DNA from: Candidatus Nitrotoga sp. BS
Lineage (GTDB): Bacteria; Pseudomonadota; Gammaproteobacteria; Burkholderiales; Gallionellaceae
NCBI RefSeq assembly: GCF_927797785.1
Contig: NZ_CAKMLL010000077.1
Span: 1 to 32,334 of the forward strand
DNA: 32,334 bases
Direction of reading: 5' to 3'
In this document: positions 1-9,475 of the stretch, piece by piece
How positions within the stretch are numbered: position 1 is the stretch's first letter
Layout: every line of letters starts with the position of its first letter
Position numbers and translations under genes: made by a program
The notes under the pieces: model-generated
Database searches by the model: none
What the model was told of the DNA's origin: nothing
Seen by the model: the letters and a program-made list of their open reading frames with translations, nothing else

Positions 1-2
1 CT

Positions 3-50
3 ATTCAAATCGCTTTGGCGGGTAAGGCTCTTGAGGGATGGGGTGAGTAG
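3..50 (+). CDS. Possible C-terminal end of a convergent plus-strand gene (partial)
   Basis: Plus-strand frame 3 is open from the window edge to a TAG at 48-50. It reads as a plausible protein tail (IQIALAGKALEGWGE). This is only 15 codons, so I cannot assign a family. The codon choice looks like coding sequence. A gene converging on the end of the alpha operon would fit the AT-rich non-coding gap that follows (51-173). It could equally be chance. Confidence 0.3.
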   Translation: MQIALAGKALEGWGE

Positions 51-113
51 TTACCTTATTACTAGCTAAGAAACAATAAACGTTATTATTTATAGAATAG
101 AGTATTACAAGGT

Positions 114-172
114 AAAAAATATCCTCGCAATTAAAAAATTACTAAAAACCAACAGTTAAATATAATATTGCG
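114..172 (-). terminator. Possible weak terminator after rplQ
   Basis: Immediately after the rplQ stop the minus strand carries CGCAAT (172-167), which can pair with ATTGCG (131-126). A further ATTA/TAAT pairing is possible inside, and a run of six T lies at 119-114. The stem is short and the loop is long and AT-rich, so this is a poor match to a standard intrinsic terminator. It is the only candidate end signal I see for the alpha operon. The rest of 51-173 shows nothing recognisable. Confidence 0.25.
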
Positions 173-173
173 A

Positions 174-566
174 TTACACTGCTTCACTATCCACTAATTC
201 TTTTTCGGTTGGACGATCTAACAACTCAATCAACGCCATGGGCGCATTGTCTCCTTTGCGAAAGCCAAATTTCAAAATACGAGAATACCCTCCATTTCGA
301 GTTGAATAACGCGGACCAAGCTCATCAAACAGCTTCGTAACCATTTCTCGATCACGCAGTCGTGCGAATGCCAAGCGACGATTAGCTAAGCTAGGATTCT
401 TTCCCAGAGTCAGGATCGGTTCAGCCACACGACGCAATTCCTTTGCCTTAGGCAATGTGGTTCTAATTACCTCATGACGCAGCAGTGAAGCAATCATGTT
501 GCGCAGCATCGCCAAACGATGACTGCTAGTACGATTAAGTTTTCTTAGTCCTAAACGGTGACGCAT
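174..566 (-). CDS. rplQ: 50S ribosomal protein L17
   Basis: L17 is a large-subunit protein that binds 23S rRNA near the peptide exit tunnel. The 130-residue product is the usual bacterial length (E. coli 127). It opens with the family signature MRHR-x5-LNR, followed by HRxAMxRN and [15 protein letters not shown] in the first 45 residues. The start is ATG at 566. It is the last gene of the alpha operon, 12 bases after rpoA, matching the conserved rpoA-rplQ order. Nothing is unusual apart from the AT-rich, weakly structured region downstream. Confidence 0.98.
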   Translation of the reverse strand: MRHRLGLRKLNRTSSHRLAMLRNMIASLLRHEVIRTTLPKAKELRRVAEPILTLGKNPSLANRRLAFARLRDREMVTKLFDELGPRYSTRNGGYSRILKFGFRKGDNAPMALIELLDRPTEKELVDSEAV

Positions 567-578
567 AATAACCCTTTC

Positions 579-1550
579 TTACTTCTCAATAGTCACTGGC
601 CAATTTTCTAGTTTCATTCCCAATGATAGACCATGCTCAGCCAGCACTTGCTTTATCTCGTTCAAAGACTTACGACCCAAGTTAGGGGTACGTAACAGAT
701 CATTTTCTGTATTCTGAATTAAATCACCAACGTAGTGAATACTTTGAGCTTTAAGGCAATTAGACGAACGCGGAGTCAATTCCAAATCATCAACCGGGCG
801 CAACAACATCGGGTCAACTTTCGGAGTTTGCGGTTTCTCCATAGGAGCTGGCGTACCTTCCAATGCAGCAAATACAGAAAATTGTTCAACTAATATACGG
901 GCAGCATAACGAATAGCTTCTTCAGGATCAATAGCACCATTTGTTTCAATTTCCATTATTAGCTTGTCTAAATCGGTGCGTTGCTCCACACGCGCACTTT
1001 CAACTGAATAGCTAACACGGCAAACCGGACTGAAAGATGCATCAAGCACAATATGTCCAACTGAACGATTTTCAACTGGAGACTGACGAGCAATCGCTGA
1101 AACATAACCTCGACCATGCTCGACCTTGATTTCCATGTCTAGTTTACCGCCCGCAGTCAGGTGGGCAATAACGTGAGAAGGATTAATCACCTCAGTGTCG
1201 GCATCGACGACAATATCACCAGCCGTCACAACACCAACACCTTCTTTCTTAAGAGTCAGCATTGCCACATTTGCATTATGGAGCTTAAGTACTACTCCCT
1301 TTAAGTTAAGTAAAATTTCAACTACATCTTCTTGCACGCCATCAATAGAAGAGTACTCATGTAGCACACTTGCAATCTTGACCTCAGTGGGAGCAAATCC
1401 CGGCATAGAAGACAATAGTATTCGACGAAGGGCATTCCCAAGCGTATGACCATAGCCACGTTCAAATGGCTCCATCACAATCTTAGCTTGATTACTCGTA
1501 ACTCTTTGCACTTCGATAATGCGAGGCTTCAGAAAATCATTGTTATGCAT
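579..1550 (-). CDS. rpoA: DNA-directed RNA polymerase subunit alpha
   Basis: Alpha dimerises to nucleate polymerase assembly, and its C-terminal domain binds UP elements and activators. The protein has 323 residues (E. coli 329). The N-terminal assembly domain carries [21 protein letters not shown] at residues 31-51, including the arginine pair needed for dimer and beta contacts. A linker rich in proline and charged residues (about 235-250) leads to the C-terminal domain. There the RSSNCLKA motif starts at residue 261, where the E. coli DNA-contacting R265 lies, followed by the helix-hairpin-helix [12 protein letters not shown]. It lies between rpsD and rplQ as in the E. coli alpha operon. 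Confidence 0.99.
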   Translation of the reverse strand: MHNNDFLKPRIIEVQRVTSNQAKIVMEPFERGYGHTLGNALRRILLSSMPGFAPTEVKIASVLHEYSSIDGVQEDVVEILLNLKGVVLKLHNANVAMLTLKKEGVGVVTAGDIVVDADTEVINPSHVIAHLTAGGKLDMEIKVEHGRGYVSAIARQSPVENRSVGHIVLDASFSPVCRVSYSVESARVEQRTDLDKLIMEIETNGAIDPEEAIRYAARILVEQFSVFAALEGTPAPMEKPQTPKVDPMLLRPVDDLELTPRSSNCLKAQSIHYVGDLIQNTENDLLRTPNLGRKSLNEIKQVLAEHGLSLGMKLENWPVTIEK

Positions 1551-1567
1551 AACCGACTCCGCATGAA

Positions 1568-2197
1568 TTACTTGGAATACAACTCGACAATAAGATGTTC
1601 GTTTATAGAGGCAGGCAACTCTGAACGTTGAGGCTTAGACTTATATGTACCTTTCATAGCCTTAGCGTCAACCTCAACCCATTCTGGAAAACCGCGTTGC
1701 TCGGCTGCTTGCAATGCTGCTTTAACGCGCAATTGCAACTTAGCATGGTCTGCTATCTCAACCACATCGCCAGTACGAACCTGAAAGGAAGGAATATTGA
1801 CACGCCTACCATTCACCAAAATGCAATTGTGACGAACAACTTGACGTGCCTCGGAACGAGATGCTCCGAAACCCATGCGGTACGATACATTATCTAGACG
1901 CGACTCGAGTAACTGCAATAGATTTTCACCAGTTATGCCACGTTGAATATCTGCAGAGCGGTACGTTAAACGGAATTGATGCTCGAGCATGCCATAAATA
2001 CGGCGAACTTTTTGCTTTTCTCGCAACTGTCCACCGTAATCAGACCGACGAGAATTTTTCTTTTGCCCGTGCTGTCCTGGCGGATAGGCGCGGCGTTCAA
2101 CCCCACATTTGTCGGTAAAACATTTTTCGCCTTTCAGAAACAATTTCTCGCCTTCACGACGACACTGACGGCACTTTGGATCAAGATTTCTAGCCAA
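1568..2197 (-). CDS. rpsD: 30S ribosomal protein S4, zinc-ligand (C+) type
   Basis: S4 nucleates small-subunit assembly on the 5' domain of 16S rRNA; in E. coli it also represses its own operon. The product has 209 residues. The N-terminal domain has four cysteines, C9, C12, C26 and C31, spaced as in zinc-binding S4 proteins. The S4 RNA-binding domain covers about residues 98-160 ([13 protein letters not shown] onward). The start is TTG at 2197, giving [14 protein letters not shown] lies six bases upstream and no ATG is suitably placed. Gene order rpsK-rpsD-rpoA is canonical. Confidence 0.98.
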   Translation of the reverse strand: MARNLDPKCRQCRREGEKLFLKGEKCFTDKCGVERRAYPPGQHGQKKNSRRSDYGGQLREKQKVRRIYGMLEHQFRLTYRSADIQRGITGENLLQLLESRLDNVSYRMGFGASRSEARQVVRHNCILVNGRRVNIPSFQVRTGDVVEIADHAKLQLRVKAALQAAEQRGFPEWVEVDAKAMKGTYKSKPQRSELPASINEHLIVELYSK

Positions 2198-2213
2198 GGC
2201 TAACTCCTAAGAT

Positions 2214-2603
2214 TTAGATACGACGCTTTTTGGGCGGGCGACAACCATTGTGTGGAATTGGGGTAATATCTGAAATACTGGTAATTTTAAATCCCGCCGA
2301 ATTCAAAGCACGCACAGCAGATTCACGACCAGGACCAGGACCTTTTATGCGCACTTCGAGATTCTTTACGCCACACTCTTGGGCTGCCTTACTAGCTGTC
2401 TCACCAGCTATTTGTGCTGCGAACGGTGTACTCTTGCGCGAGCCTTTAAAACCATTGCTGCCACTAGTAGACCAAGCCAATGCATTACCCTGACGGTCAG
2501 TAATTGTCACAATAGTATTATTAAAAGAAGCATGGACATGGGCAATGCCCTCAGCCACATTTTTTTTGACTTTCTTGCGCACTCGCGTGTTTGTTTTAGC
2601 CAT
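2214..2603 (-). CDS. rpsK: 30S ribosomal protein S11
   Basis: S11 sits on the 30S platform next to S7 and the mRNA exit. The product is 129 residues starting [11 protein letters not shown] and ending with the hallmark [13 protein letters not shown] and [11 protein letters not shown]. The frame is open further upstream (to 2729), but the extra 42 residues overlap rpsM and match nothing in S11. I therefore place the start at the ATG at 2603, preceded by a GAGAGG ribosome-binding site. It belongs to the alpha operon, 19 bases after rpsM. Confidence 0.98.
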   Translation of the reverse strand: MAKTNTRVRKKVKKNVAEGIAHVHASFNNTIVTITDRQGNALAWSTSGSNGFKGSRKSTPFAAQIAGETASKAAQECGVKNLEVRIKGPGPGRESAVRALNSAGFKITSISDITPIPHNGCRPPKKRRI

Positions 2604-2622
2604 GCTCAAATCCTCTCGAAAA

Positions 2623-2988
2623 TTACTTTTTGGCACCGGCAACAGACTTGCGCGGACCCTTGCGAGTGCGTGCATTAGTGCGAGTTCGCTGACCTCGCAC
2701 AGGTAAACCACGGCGATGACGCAAGCCACGATAACAACCCAAGTCCATCAACCTCTTAATATTCATCGAGATTTCTCGACGCAAATCACCTTCCACAGTA
2801 AATTTTGCGACTTCGTCGCGCAATTTCTCCATTTCCGCATCAGCGAGATCTTTTATCTTGGTGGCGGTGTTAACTCCGACAGAAGCGCAAATTTTCCGCG
2901 CCCGAGTGTTACCGACACCATAGATCGCGGTTAAAGCGACTACAGTATGTTGGTGATTTGGAATGTTTACACCTGCAATACGAGCCAT
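2623..2988 (-). CDS. rpsM: 30S ribosomal protein S13
   Basis: S13 lies in the head of the 30S subunit, where it contacts the P-site tRNA and forms inter-subunit bridges with the 50S. The product has 121 residues (E. coli 118). It shows the N-terminal [11 protein letters not shown], the helix-hairpin-helix-like [12 protein letters not shown] and the basic C-terminal tail [20 protein letters not shown] followed by TRKGPRK. It is the first gene of the alpha group. The 69-base gap from rpmJ is too short and too different from E. coli for me to recognise an S4-binding pseudoknot. Confidence 0.98.
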   Translation of the reverse strand: MARIAGVNIPNHQHTVVALTAIYGVGNTRARKICASVGVNTATKIKDLADAEMEKLRDEVAKFTVEGDLRREISMNIKRLMDLGCYRGLRHRRGLPVRGQRTRTNARTRKGPRKSVAGAKK

Positions 2989-3057
2989 GCAACTACCCTA
3001 TCGTTTAAAAAGGCATTAAAAATTGCCATTTGAGAGAGAGATTTACCTCACCCACAC

Positions 3058-3174
3058 CTAGCCCTGGCGTTGCTTGTGGCGCGCATCAGTACTACAAATC
3101 ACACGAACCACACCCTTACGCCGTATTATTTTACAATTACGACACACTTTTTTTACCGACGCTTGAACTTTCAT
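3058..3174 (-). CDS. rpmJ: 50S ribosomal protein L36, zinc-binding type
   Basis: L36 is the smallest large-subunit protein and helps organise 23S rRNA late in assembly. This 38-codon gene begins [14 protein letters not shown] and ends ARHKQRQG before TAG. It has the complete zinc-ribbon ligand set C11, C14, C27 and H33 (C+ form). The start at 3174 has a strong GAGGAG ribosome-binding site five bases upstream. The gene lies between infA and rpsM, the standard end of the spc operon. Confidence 0.97.
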   Translation of the reverse strand: MKVQASVKKVCRNCKIIRRKGVVRVICSTDARHKQRQG

Positions 3175-3202
3175 ATCTTCTCCTCAGTACTATACGCAAC
3201 AA

Positions 3203-3421
3203 TTACTTGGCGCGAAACGTGATTCGTCCTTTGGTCAAGTCATAAGGTGTCAGTTCAACCGTAACTTTATCACCTGGCAAAATACGAATATAGTGCATAC
3301 GCATCTTGCCGGAGATATGACCTAACACAACATGCCCGTTTTCTAGTTTCACACGAAATGTTGCATTAGGAAGAGATTCTACAACCTCTCCCTGCATTTG
3401 CATCGCATCTTCCTTGGCCAT
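3203..3421 (-). CDS. infA: Translation initiation factor IF-1
   Basis: IF-1 binds the 30S A site during initiation and cooperates with IF-2 and IF-3. The 72-residue product is a single S1-type OB-fold with the conserved [26 protein letters not shown] and [11 protein letters not shown]. The ATG overlaps the secY stop by one base (TGATG), implying translational coupling. Position between secY and rpmJ is common in betaproteobacteria. In E. coli the gene lies elsewhere. Confidence 0.98.
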   Translation of the reverse strand: MAKEDAMQMQGEVVESLPNATFRVKLENGHVVLGHISGKMRMHYIRILPGDKVTVELTPYDLTKGRITFRAK

Positions 3422-4752
3422 CAGCGAATCAACCCACCCTTAAAGTTTGCCTTCTTTAACAAGTTTTCATACTGATGCGTCATCAAATATGATTGAACCT
3501 GTGCCATAAAATCCATGGTCACCACAACCATAATTAATAACGAGGTACCACCGAAGTAAAATGGAACGTTCCACTTTACTACAAGAAACTCAGGCAATAG
3601 GCAGACCAAAGTTACATACACCGCACCGACCAAAGTCAAGCGAAGCATAATGCTTTCTATATAGCGAGCGGTCAAATCACCGGGACGAATCCCAGGTAAA
3701 AATGCGCCACTTTTCTTCAAATTCTCTGCTGTCTCTTTGGGGTTAAAGACAAGTGCTGTATAAAAAAAACAGAAAAATATAATTGCCGCTGCATACAGCA
3801 ACACATATATTGGCTGGCCAGGCGATAGCATATCACTGATATCCTTAAGCCAACCAAAACCTTGCCCGCTAGCAGACCAACCAGCCAATGTAGCCGGAAA
3901 TAAAATAATGCTTGAGGCAAAAATAGGCGGAATCACACCGGCCATATTCACCTTCAATGGTAAATGCGAGCTTTGACCGCCATAAACCTTATTTCCTACC
4001 TGACGCTTGGCATAATTGACTAGAATTTTTCGTTGACCGCGCTCAACAAACACCACCAAAGCTGTAATTCCAATCGAACCAAACAATAGCAATAAAACAA
4101 GCGGAATAGAGAACGCGCCGGTACGCGCCAACTCCAAGGTGCTACCAATAGCTGTAGGTAATCCCGCAGCTATTCCAGCAAAAATAATCAAGGAAATTCC
4201 ATTTCCCAGGCCGCGCTCAGTAATCTGCTCACCCAACCACATTAAAAACATAGTCCCAGACAGCAACGTAATTACCGTAGTCATCTGAAACATCATACCT
4301 GGATGTAACACTAATCCAACCTGAGATTGCAGCGCCACAGACATACCAAATGCTTGGAACAGCGCTAAAAACATTGTGCCATAGCGAGTGTACTGAGTAA
4401 TCTTACGACGCCCAGCATCCCCTTCCTTCTTCAATTGCTCAAGATGAGGTACCGCATGTGTCGCTAGCTGCATGATAATGGAAGCTGATATGTACGGCAT
4501 AATGCCAAGTGCTAGTATCGTAAATCGAGAAAGCGCACCACCAGAAAACATGTTGAACATGCCTAAAATGCCACTTTTTTGCGAATTGAATAAATCAGCC
4601 AGCACCACAGGGTCTATGCCAGGCACAGGAATATGAGCGCCAACTCGGTAAACCACTAACGCACCTAACAAAAACCACAAGCGACGTCCAAGGTCTCCAT
4701 ACTTCCCACCATTCGAACGATTTTTAGCCGCCACACCCACGGAACCTGTCAT
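3421..4752 (-). CDS. secY: Preprotein translocase subunit SecY
   Basis: SecY is the pore subunit of the SecYEG inner-membrane channel for export and insertion of proteins. The 443-residue protein has the expected ten hydrophobic segments. The first is around residues 25-42 ([20 protein letters not shown]), followed by the plug region with its [16 protein letters not shown] motif. The basic cytoplasmic loop with [17 protein letters not shown] and the C-terminal cytoplasmic loop [13 protein letters not shown] are present; these contact SecA and the ribosome. Its ATG overlaps the rplO stop by one base (TAATG). Confidence 0.99.
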   Translation of the reverse strand: MTGSVGVAAKNRSNGGKYGDLGRRLWFLLGALVVYRVGAHIPVPGIDPVVLADLFNSQKSGILGMFNMFSGGALSRFTILALGIMPYISASIIMQLATHAVPHLEQLKKEGDAGRRKITQYTRYGTMFLALFQAFGMSVALQSQVGLVLHPGMMFQMTTVITLLSGTMFLMWLGEQITERGLGNGISLIIFAGIAAGLPTAIGSTLELARTGAFSIPLVLLLLFGSIGITALVVFVERGQRKILVNYAKRQVGNKVYGGQSSHLPLKVNMAGVIPPIFASSIILFPATLAGWSASGQGFGWLKDISDMLSPGQPIYVLLYAAAIIFFCFFYTALVFNPKETAENLKKSGAFLPGIRPGDLTARYIESIMLRLTLVGAVYVTLVCLLPEFLVVKWNVPFYFGGTSLLIMVVVTMDFMAQVQSYLMTHQYENLLKKANFKGGLIR

Positions 4753-5186
4753 TACTGTTCGATGCTACCGCCAGCAGCTTGAACTGCAGCACGAGCGCCT
4801 TTGCTAAGTAACAAACCCTGCAATTTCACAGAGCGATTGATCTCGCCAGACGACACCACTTTAGCGATCAATGCTGCAGCAGGCACAACGCCTGACTGCT
4901 TCAAAACAAGTAAATCAATCACATCGACAGCCAATTTATCCAAGTCAGACAGGCGTACTTGAGCACAATTATTGCGAGTCAATGAAACAAACCCACGTTT
5001 AGGCAATCGGCGTTGCAGTGGCATCTGACCACCTTCAAACCCAACCTTATGAAATCCACCAGAACGTGATTTCTGACCTTTATGACCTCGACCACACGTT
5101 TTTCCTAGACCGCAACCAATACCACGACCAACTCTTCGTCTAGCATGCGAAGATCCTTCTGCGGGTTTTATTTTATTTAGTAGCAT
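4752..5186 (-). CDS. rplO: 50S ribosomal protein L15
   Basis: L15 is a late-assembly 23S rRNA-binding protein of the large subunit. The 144-residue product (E. coli 144) has the glycine- and arginine-rich N-terminal extension [20 protein letters not shown] and SRSGG, then the C-terminal globular domain with GGSIEQ at the end. It immediately follows rpmD and its stop overlaps the start of secY, the canonical spc order. Confidence 0.98.
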   Translation of the reverse strand: MLLNKIKPAEGSSHARRRVGRGIGCGLGKTCGRGHKGQKSRSGGFHKVGFEGGQMPLQRRLPKRGFVSLTRNNCAQVRLSDLDKLAVDVIDLLVLKQSGVVPAAALIAKVVSSGEINRSVKLQGLLLSKGARAAVQAAGGSIEQ

Positions 5187-5396
5187 TTAAACCTCACACC
5201 TAACCAAGTAATAAACCTTATTAATCATACCTCGCACTGATGGTGTATCTTCGACTATAACTGTATGGTTCAAACGTCGTAAGCCCAACCCACGAACACA
5301 GGAACGATGAGAAACTTTGGTACCGATCACGCTTTTAACTAGCGTTACGCTAACCTTACCAGCCGAAACTATAATTTTTTGATTAATCTGTGACAT
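5187..5396 (-). CDS. rpmD: 50S ribosomal protein L30
   Basis: L30 is a small large-subunit protein. The product is 69 residues, slightly longer than the common 58-62 because of an N-terminal [14 protein letters not shown] extension. The core [40 protein letters not shown] and [10 protein letters not shown] are typical. The rplO start follows the stop directly, with no gap, and rpsE lies four bases upstream, so the gene is tightly coupled in the spc operon. Confidence 0.97.
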   Translation of the reverse strand: MSQINQKIIVSAGKVSVTLVKSVIGTKVSHRSCVRGLGLRRLNHTVIVEDTPSVRGMINKVYYLVRCEV

Positions 5397-5400
5397 TGCC

Positions 5401-5925
5401 TTACCCCTGGATCTCTTCTATGCTCATACCACGCTTAGCCGCAATTTCAGATGGAGAATTAATAGCCTGCAAACCATTCAGAGTTGCACGAACTACATTA
5501 TATGGATTACTAGAACCTATACATTTGGCTAGTACATCATGCACACCCACGGCCTCGAAGACAGCACGCATCGCTCCACCCGCAATAATCCCAGTACCTT
5601 CGGATGCTGGCTGCATATACACTTTTGCAGCACCATGACGCCCAATAACCGTATGATGCAGAGTACCTTTTTTCAAGTTAACATTAACCATCTTTTTGCG
5701 TGCCTCTTCCATAGATTTTTGCACGGCAACTGGAACCTCTTTAGATTTACCCTTACCCATTCCAATGCGGCCGTCACCGTCTCCAACAACGGTCAGTGCG
5801 GCAAAACCCATTATGCGACCACCTTTAACAACCTTAGTCACGCGATTTATCGATATCATCTTCTCGATAAGACCATCACCACGATCTTCCGACTGCTGCA
5901 TTCTTCCCTGTGCTTTAGACATCAT
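5401..5925 (-). CDS. rpsE: 30S ribosomal protein S5
   Basis: S5 acts in translational fidelity together with S4. The product is up to 174 residues. The N-terminal double-stranded-RNA-binding-like domain runs from about residue 20 ([19 protein letters not shown]) to 85. The C-terminal domain contains [19 protein letters not shown] and ends MSIEEIQG. Two ATGs lie in tandem. The second (5922) has a better distance to the GAGG ribosome-binding site, so the mature protein may be one residue shorter. Confidence 0.98.
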   Translation of the reverse strand: MMSKAQGRMQQSEDRGDGLIEKMISINRVTKVVKGGRIMGFAALTVVGDGDGRIGMGKGKSKEVPVAVQKSMEEARKKMVNVNLKKGTLHHTVIGRHGAAKVYMQPASEGTGIIAGGAMRAVFEAVGVHDVLAKCIGSSNPYNVVRATLNGLQAINSPSEIAAKRGMSIEEIQG

Positions 5926-5935
5926 TCACCTCAAG

Positions 5936-6292
5936 TTAAAACTTCAAGCCATGCTCACGCGCCGCAGCCGCGAGCGCCTTGACGCGACCGTGATATTTAT
6001 AACCGGAACGGTCAAAAGCAACCTCGGCTATACCAGCACTTTTTGCTCTTTCAGCGATACGCTTTCCAACCAGAATGGCCGCAGCAATATTACCCCCATT
6101 AGAACACTCTTTACGCACCTCTACCTCTAATGTGGAAGCACTAACTAAAATCCTACCTCCGCAAGCAGAAATTACTTGAGCATAAATATGTAAGTTACTA
6201 CGATGGATCGCTAACCGGACTGACTTTTGACCAGCAATTTTGGCACGAGTTTTACGGGCTCTACGCTGACGCGCATCATTCTTGATAAACAT
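5936..6292 (-). CDS. rplR: 50S ribosomal protein L18
   Basis: L18 binds 5S rRNA together with L5 and L25 and joins it to the large subunit. The product has 118 residues (E. coli 117), with the N-terminal basic [12 protein letters not shown] and C-terminal [26 protein letters not shown]. The frame extends to a TTG at 6304. The ATG at 6292 has a GAGG ribosome-binding site six bases upstream and gives the family-standard length, so I chose it. Confidence 0.97.
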   Translation of the reverse strand: MFIKNDARQRRARKTRAKIAGQKSVRLAIHRSNLHIYAQVISACGGRILVSASTLEVEVRKECSNGGNIAAAILVGKRIAERAKSAGIAEVAFDRSGYKYHGRVKALAAAAREHGLKF

Positions 6293-6304
6293 AATCCGCC
6301 TCAA

Positions 6305-6838
6305 TTATTTTTTCTTAGTTTCTTTCAACTTTACCACCTCTTCGGCAAATCGAACTCCCTTACCTTTATAGGGCTCAGGTTTACGAAACGCGCGAATTTC
6401 AGCGGCGACCTGGCCGACCTGCTGTTTACTAGCGCTCCTCAATACAACTTCAGTTTGAGTTGGCGTTGAAACTGTCACTCCAACAGGCACCCTATATACT
6501 ATTGGATGAGAAAAACCAAGTGACAGGTTTAGAGTATCACCAGCAGCCTGTGCTCGATAACCAACACCAACCAAGGTCAACTTACGCTCAAAACCCTTGG
6601 ACACACCTTGCACCATATTAGCAATCAAAGCTCGAATAGTGCCAGACATAGCAACCGCTTTAGCAGATTTATCATTAGCCTTACAAAGCAAAGCCTCACC
6701 ATCTTGCACCACATGCACATCGGCGGTAAGTTTTTGTTTAATTATACCTAAAGGACCTTTAACAGCAACTTCATCTTGCTCCAGCGAAACTTCGACACCA
6801 GAAGGTAAAGCAATTGGATTTTTAGCGACTCTAGACAT
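6305..6838 (-). CDS. rplF: 50S ribosomal protein L6
   Basis: L6 binds 23S rRNA near the sarcin-ricin loop and factor-binding site. The 177-residue product (E. coli 177) starts [15 protein letters not shown] and shows the two related alpha/beta domains. The second ends in the signature [16 protein letters not shown], then the lysine-rich tail. The usual spc position is kept, between rpsH and rplR. Confidence 0.98.
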   Translation of the reverse strand: MSRVAKNPIALPSGVEVSLEQDEVAVKGPLGIIKQKLTADVHVVQDGEALLCKANDKSAKAVAMSGTIRALIANMVQGVSKGFERKLTLVGVGYRAQAAGDTLNLSLGFSHPIVYRVPVGVTVSTPTQTEVVLRSASKQQVGQVAAEIRAFRKPEPYKGKGVRFAEEVVKLKETKKK

Positions 6839-6848
6839 AATTACCTCG

Positions 6849-7244
6849 TTACGCGACTATGCACAAAACTTCACCGCCTACTCCATTGGCACGTGCTTTT
6901 CGGTCAGTCATCAACCCCTTTGAGGTAGACACAATGGCAATACCCAACCCATTCATTACTTTAGGTATTTCATTGCAACCCTTATACATACGCAGACCTG
7001 GTCGACTTACGCGTTGAATTTTTTCAATAACAGGCCGCCCAGCATAATATTTCAAGGCAATTTCTAACGCAGGCTTATTATCTGTGCTCGAAACATTATA
7101 CCCCTCCACGTATCCTTCATCCTGTAGAACCTTGGCAATCGCCACCTTCAGCTTAGAAGAAGGCATTGATACATTTAATTTTTCCGCCATTTGCGCATTT
7201 CTAATTCGCGTCAACATGTCGGAGATCGGATCGCTCATACTCAT
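6849..7244 (-). CDS. rpsH: 30S ribosomal protein S8
   Basis: S8 is a primary 16S rRNA central-domain binder; in E. coli it is the feedback repressor of the spc operon. The 131-residue product has N-terminal [14 protein letters not shown] and the C-terminal rRNA-binding [20 protein letters not shown] followed by [18 protein letters not shown]. Start ATG at 7244 has AGGAG seven bases upstream; an in-frame ATG two codons later (7238) is a weaker alternative. Confidence 0.98.
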   Translation of the reverse strand: MSMSDPISDMLTRIRNAQMAEKLNVSMPSSKLKVAIAKVLQDEGYVEGYNVSSTDNKPALEIALKYYAGRPVIEKIQRVSRPGLRMYKGCNEIPKVMNGLGIAIVSTSKGLMTDRKARANGVGGEVLCIVA

Positions 7245-7254
7245 AAATACACTC

Positions 7255-7560
7255 CTACCAGCTTGCCTTGATTACGCCAGGAACCTCGCCGCGCATTACA
7301 AATTCACGCAACTTAATACGACCCAGACCAAACTTGCTAAAAACGCCGCGCGGACGCCCAGTCAATGAACAACGGTTACGCAAGCGCACAGGACTCGAAT
7401 TTCGCGGAAGAGCCTGCAACTTTAGACGAGCAGCATAACGATCGCCATCACTTAGTTTTGAATCAGCAATAGATGCCAGTAATTCAGCGCGTTTATCGGA
7501 GTATTTATTCACAATGTCGCGACGCTTTTGCTCGCGGTTAATGACAGCAGCTTTAGCCAT
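7255..7560 (-). CDS. rpsN: 30S ribosomal protein S14, zinc-independent type
   Basis: S14 is a 30S head protein bound late in assembly. At 101 residues it is the long C- form: the CxxC zinc ribbon of the short form is absent and the equivalent region reads [19 protein letters not shown]. The N-terminus [13 protein letters not shown] and C-terminus [17 protein letters not shown] are typical of proteobacterial S14. It lies between rplE and rpsH. Confidence 0.98.
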   Translation of the reverse strand: MAKAAVINREQKRRDIVNKYSDKRAELLASIADSKLSDGDRYAARLKLQALPRNSSPVRLRNRCSLTGRPRGVFSKFGLGRIKLREFVMRGEVPGVIKASW

Positions 7561-7567
7561 TTTTACC

Positions 7568-8107
7568 TCAATTCTTCAATGGAAATTTGAAAGCCAAGAG
7601 AAGAGCACGAGCCTCATCATCGGTCTTCGCACTAGTAGTAATTGTAATATTCATACCGCGCAATGCATCAATTTTGTCATAATCAATCTCAGGAAAGATA
7701 ATTTGCTCTTTGACACCCATATTATAATTTCCACGACCATCAAATGCTTTACCTGACATTCCACGAAAGTCACGGATTCGCGGAATAGAAACAGTAACCA
7801 AGCGATCAAGAAATTCATACATGCGCAATTTACGTAAAGTTACCTTACAACCAACAGGATAGTTTTCGCGAATTTTAAAACCTGCAATAGACTTCTTGGA
7901 CTTAGTAACCACAGGCTTTTGCCCACTAATCTTTTGCATATCAGCGACAGCGTGCTCCATAACTTTTTTGTCTGCCACTGCCTCACCCACCCCCATATTT
8001 AGAGTTATTTTTTCTATACGGGGAACCTCCATAACGGACTTATAGCCAAATTGCTTCATAAGACCTGGAGATACTGTATCCTTGTAATAATCATATAGAC
8101 GAGCCAT
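7568..8107 (-). CDS. rplE: 50S ribosomal protein L5
   Basis: L5 binds 5S rRNA and contacts the P-site tRNA and S13. The 179-residue product (E. coli 179) has conserved [58 protein letters not shown] and the C-terminal alpha/beta region ending [11 protein letters not shown]. Eight bases separate it from rpsN. Order rplX-rplE-rpsN is canonical. Confidence 0.98.
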   Translation of the reverse strand: MARLYDYYKDTVSPGLMKQFGYKSVMEVPRIEKITLNMGVGEAVADKKVMEHAVADMQKISGQKPVVTKSKKSIAGFKIRENYPVGCKVTLRKLRMYEFLDRLVTVSIPRIRDFRGMSGKAFDGRGNYNMGVKEQIIFPEIDYDKIDALRGMNITITTSAKTDDEARALLLAFKFPLKN

Positions 8108-8119
8108 ACCATTTCTCCC

Positions 8120-8434
8120 TTACGCGTCCACTACTTCGCCACTAGATTTAAAGACGCGCATTTTGCGACCATCTTCCAACGTTTTAATTCCCACGCGATC
8201 CGGCTTTTTAGATGTCGCATTATATATAGCAACATTTGACACATGGATCGTCATCTCCATAGGAACTATTCCACCAGCAACTCCCTTTACAGGATTCGGC
8301 TTCTGATGTTTTTTCACGATATTAACACCACCCACTAACAAACGATCACCTTGAACGCGGAGTACGTTGCCACGACTCCCTTTGTCTCTGCCAGCAATGA
8401 CAATCACATCATCATCTTTTTTTATCTTACGCAT
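8120..8434 (-). CDS. rplX: 50S ribosomal protein L24
   Basis: L24 starts large-subunit assembly by binding the 5' end of 23S rRNA. The product has 104 residues. A KOW motif lies near the start ([20 protein letters not shown], about residues 8-27), followed by [13 protein letters not shown]. Spc order is kept, 48 bases after rplN. Confidence 0.98.
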   Translation of the reverse strand: MRKIKKDDDVIVIAGRDKGSRGNVLRVQGDRLLVGGVNIVKKHQKPNPVKGVAGGIVPMEMTIHVSNVAIYNATSKKPDRVGIKTLEDGRKMRVFKSSGEVVDA

Positions 8435-8482
8435 AACTTATCCTTAGACCAAATCTCTCGCAAATTACAATACCAGCCACCA

Positions 8483-8851
8483 CTACAACACCTCTGGGGC
8501 GAGCGACACGATTTTCATAAACCGCTCAGTACGCAATTCACGAGTGACCGGACCAAATATTCTAGTGCCGATTGGCTCAAGTTTCGCGTTAAGCAAAACC
8601 GCAGCATTTCCGTCAAATCTTATCAAAGACCCATCGGGCCGACGCACACCTTTAGCTGTGCGAACAACTACGGCACTATACACCTCACCTTTTTTTACTC
8701 GTGATCGCGGTGCAGCATCTCTTATGCTAACTTTAATTACATCGCCAATAGCAGCATATCGGCATTTAGACCCGCCCAAAACCTTGATACACATAACAGA
8801 ACGGGCTCCAGTATTGTCAGCCACGCTCAAAACAGATTGCATTTGAATCAT
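8483..8851 (-). CDS. rplN: 50S ribosomal protein L14
   Basis: L14 lies at the subunit interface, bridging to 16S rRNA h14. The 122-residue product has the standard length and signatures [40 protein letters not shown] and FGPVTRELR. It is the first spc gene. The 167-base upstream gap contains a good promoter (8950-8978) and a possible seven-codon upstream reading frame. Ribosome-binding site GGAG is eight bases before ATG. Confidence 0.98.
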   Translation of the reverse strand: MIQMQSVLSVADNTGARSVMCIKVLGGSKCRYAAIGDVIKVSIRDAAPRSRVKKGEVYSAVVVRTAKGVRRPDGSLIRFDGNAAVLLNAKLEPIGTRIFGPVTRELRTERFMKIVSLAPEVL

Positions 8852-8854
8852 TAT

Positions 8855-8878
8855 TTATACTCCAACTTTATCCGTCAT
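8855..8878 (-). other. Possible seven-codon leader ORF before rplN
   Basis: An ATG at 8878 opens MTDKVGV and stops with TAA at 8855, only three bases before the rplN ATG. The rplN ribosome-binding site lies inside it. It has no clear ribosome-binding site of its own. It could be a chance reading frame or a short coupling peptide. Confidence 0.2.
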
Positions 8879-8949
8879 TATGGCGGCCAGTCTTGGATCC
8901 GCAAGGGTTAAGTTACCGCAAACAAGACAGCGGCGAAACGAAGCTTTAC

Positions 8950-8978
8950 AGTATGCGCGAGATTATCTGGAATTGCAA
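8950..8978 (-). promoter_or_regulatory. Candidate sigma70 promoter for the spc genes
   Basis: On the minus strand TTGCAA (8978-8973) is followed by a 17-base spacer and CATACT (8955-8950); each hexamer matches the consensus at four of six positions. This sits in the only substantial gap between rpsQ and rplN, where E. coli has its spc promoter. Predicted transcripts would start near 8943, leaving a leader of about 90 bases before rplN. Confidence 0.5.
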
Positions 8979-9018
8979 GCAGTAAAATCAAAAAACTGAA
9001 AATTGACACAAAAAGTTA

Positions 9019-9282
9019 TTAGGCCGCTTGAGATTTCTCAGCCAGCTTGGTCACGCGCCAACTTTTAGTCTTTGCCAAGGGACGGCATTCTTCAATAGAG
9101 ACCATATCTCCGAGATGAAACTCATTATTCTCATCATGAGCATGGTATTTTTTCGATACTCGCAAAACCTTACTTAACAGAGCATGTTTAACTTTGCGTT
9201 CAACAAGGACTGTAACTGTTTTATCCATTTTATCGCTTACAACCATGCCAACCAATGTTCGCTTTAAGTTTGTTGCACTCAT
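9019..9282 (-). CDS. rpsQ: 30S ribosomal protein S17
   Basis: S17 is a primary binder of the 16S rRNA 5' domain. The 87-residue OB-fold product contains [35 protein letters not shown] and the signature [17 protein letters not shown]. Its ATG overlaps the end of rpmC by four bases (ATGA). It closes the S10 group before the promoter-containing gap. Confidence 0.98.
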   Translation of the reverse strand: MSATNLKRTLVGMVVSDKMDKTVTVLVERKVKHALLSKVLRVSKKYHAHDENNEFHLGDMVSIEECRPLAKTKSWRVTKLAEKSQAA

Positions 9283-9473
9283 TGTTGAGCACCCTTTTCT
9301 GTTAATATTGTTTTAACGCGAGCAATGTCTCTACGCATCTTGAGAAGCAGGCTGTTATTATTCAATTGCTGCGTCGCAACCTGCATTCTCAAGCCGAATT
9401 GTGCTTTGGTCAGAGACAATAATTCAAGATTTAGGTCCGTTATGGATTTATCTCTTAATACATTTGCTTTCAT
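9279..9473 (-). CDS. rpmC: 50S ribosomal protein L29
   Basis: L29 lies by the peptide exit tunnel, near L23, and helps form the docking site for signal recognition particle and trigger factor. The 64-residue helical hairpin reads [38 protein letters not shown] and [14 protein letters not shown]. The N-terminal sequence is [10 protein letters not shown]. It overlaps rpsQ by four bases and follows rplP by two. Confidence 0.97.
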   Translation of the reverse strand: MKANVLRDKSITDLNLELLSLTKAQFGLRMQVATQQLNNNSLLLKMRRDIARVKTILTEKGAQQ

Positions 9474-9475
9474 CG

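Noticed and set aside
1-123. Minus-strand open frame ending in TAG at 1-3
   Set aside because: No start codon in the stretch, AT-rich with random-looking residues; the plus-strand frame is a better candidate.
1195-1449. Plus-strand open frames opposite rpoA, rpsD and other ribosomal genes
   Set aside because: Antisense shadows; none has a ribosome-binding site plus a recognisable protein.
2604-2729. N-terminal extension of S11
   Set aside because: Overlaps rpsM and gives residues unlike S11; the standard start with a ribosome-binding site is at 2603.
3007-3027. GGCA/TGCC hairpin followed by five T between rpmJ and rpsM, like a small terminator
   Set aside because: The stem is only four base pairs with a mismatch above it; too weak to call, and the essential alpha genes follow directly.
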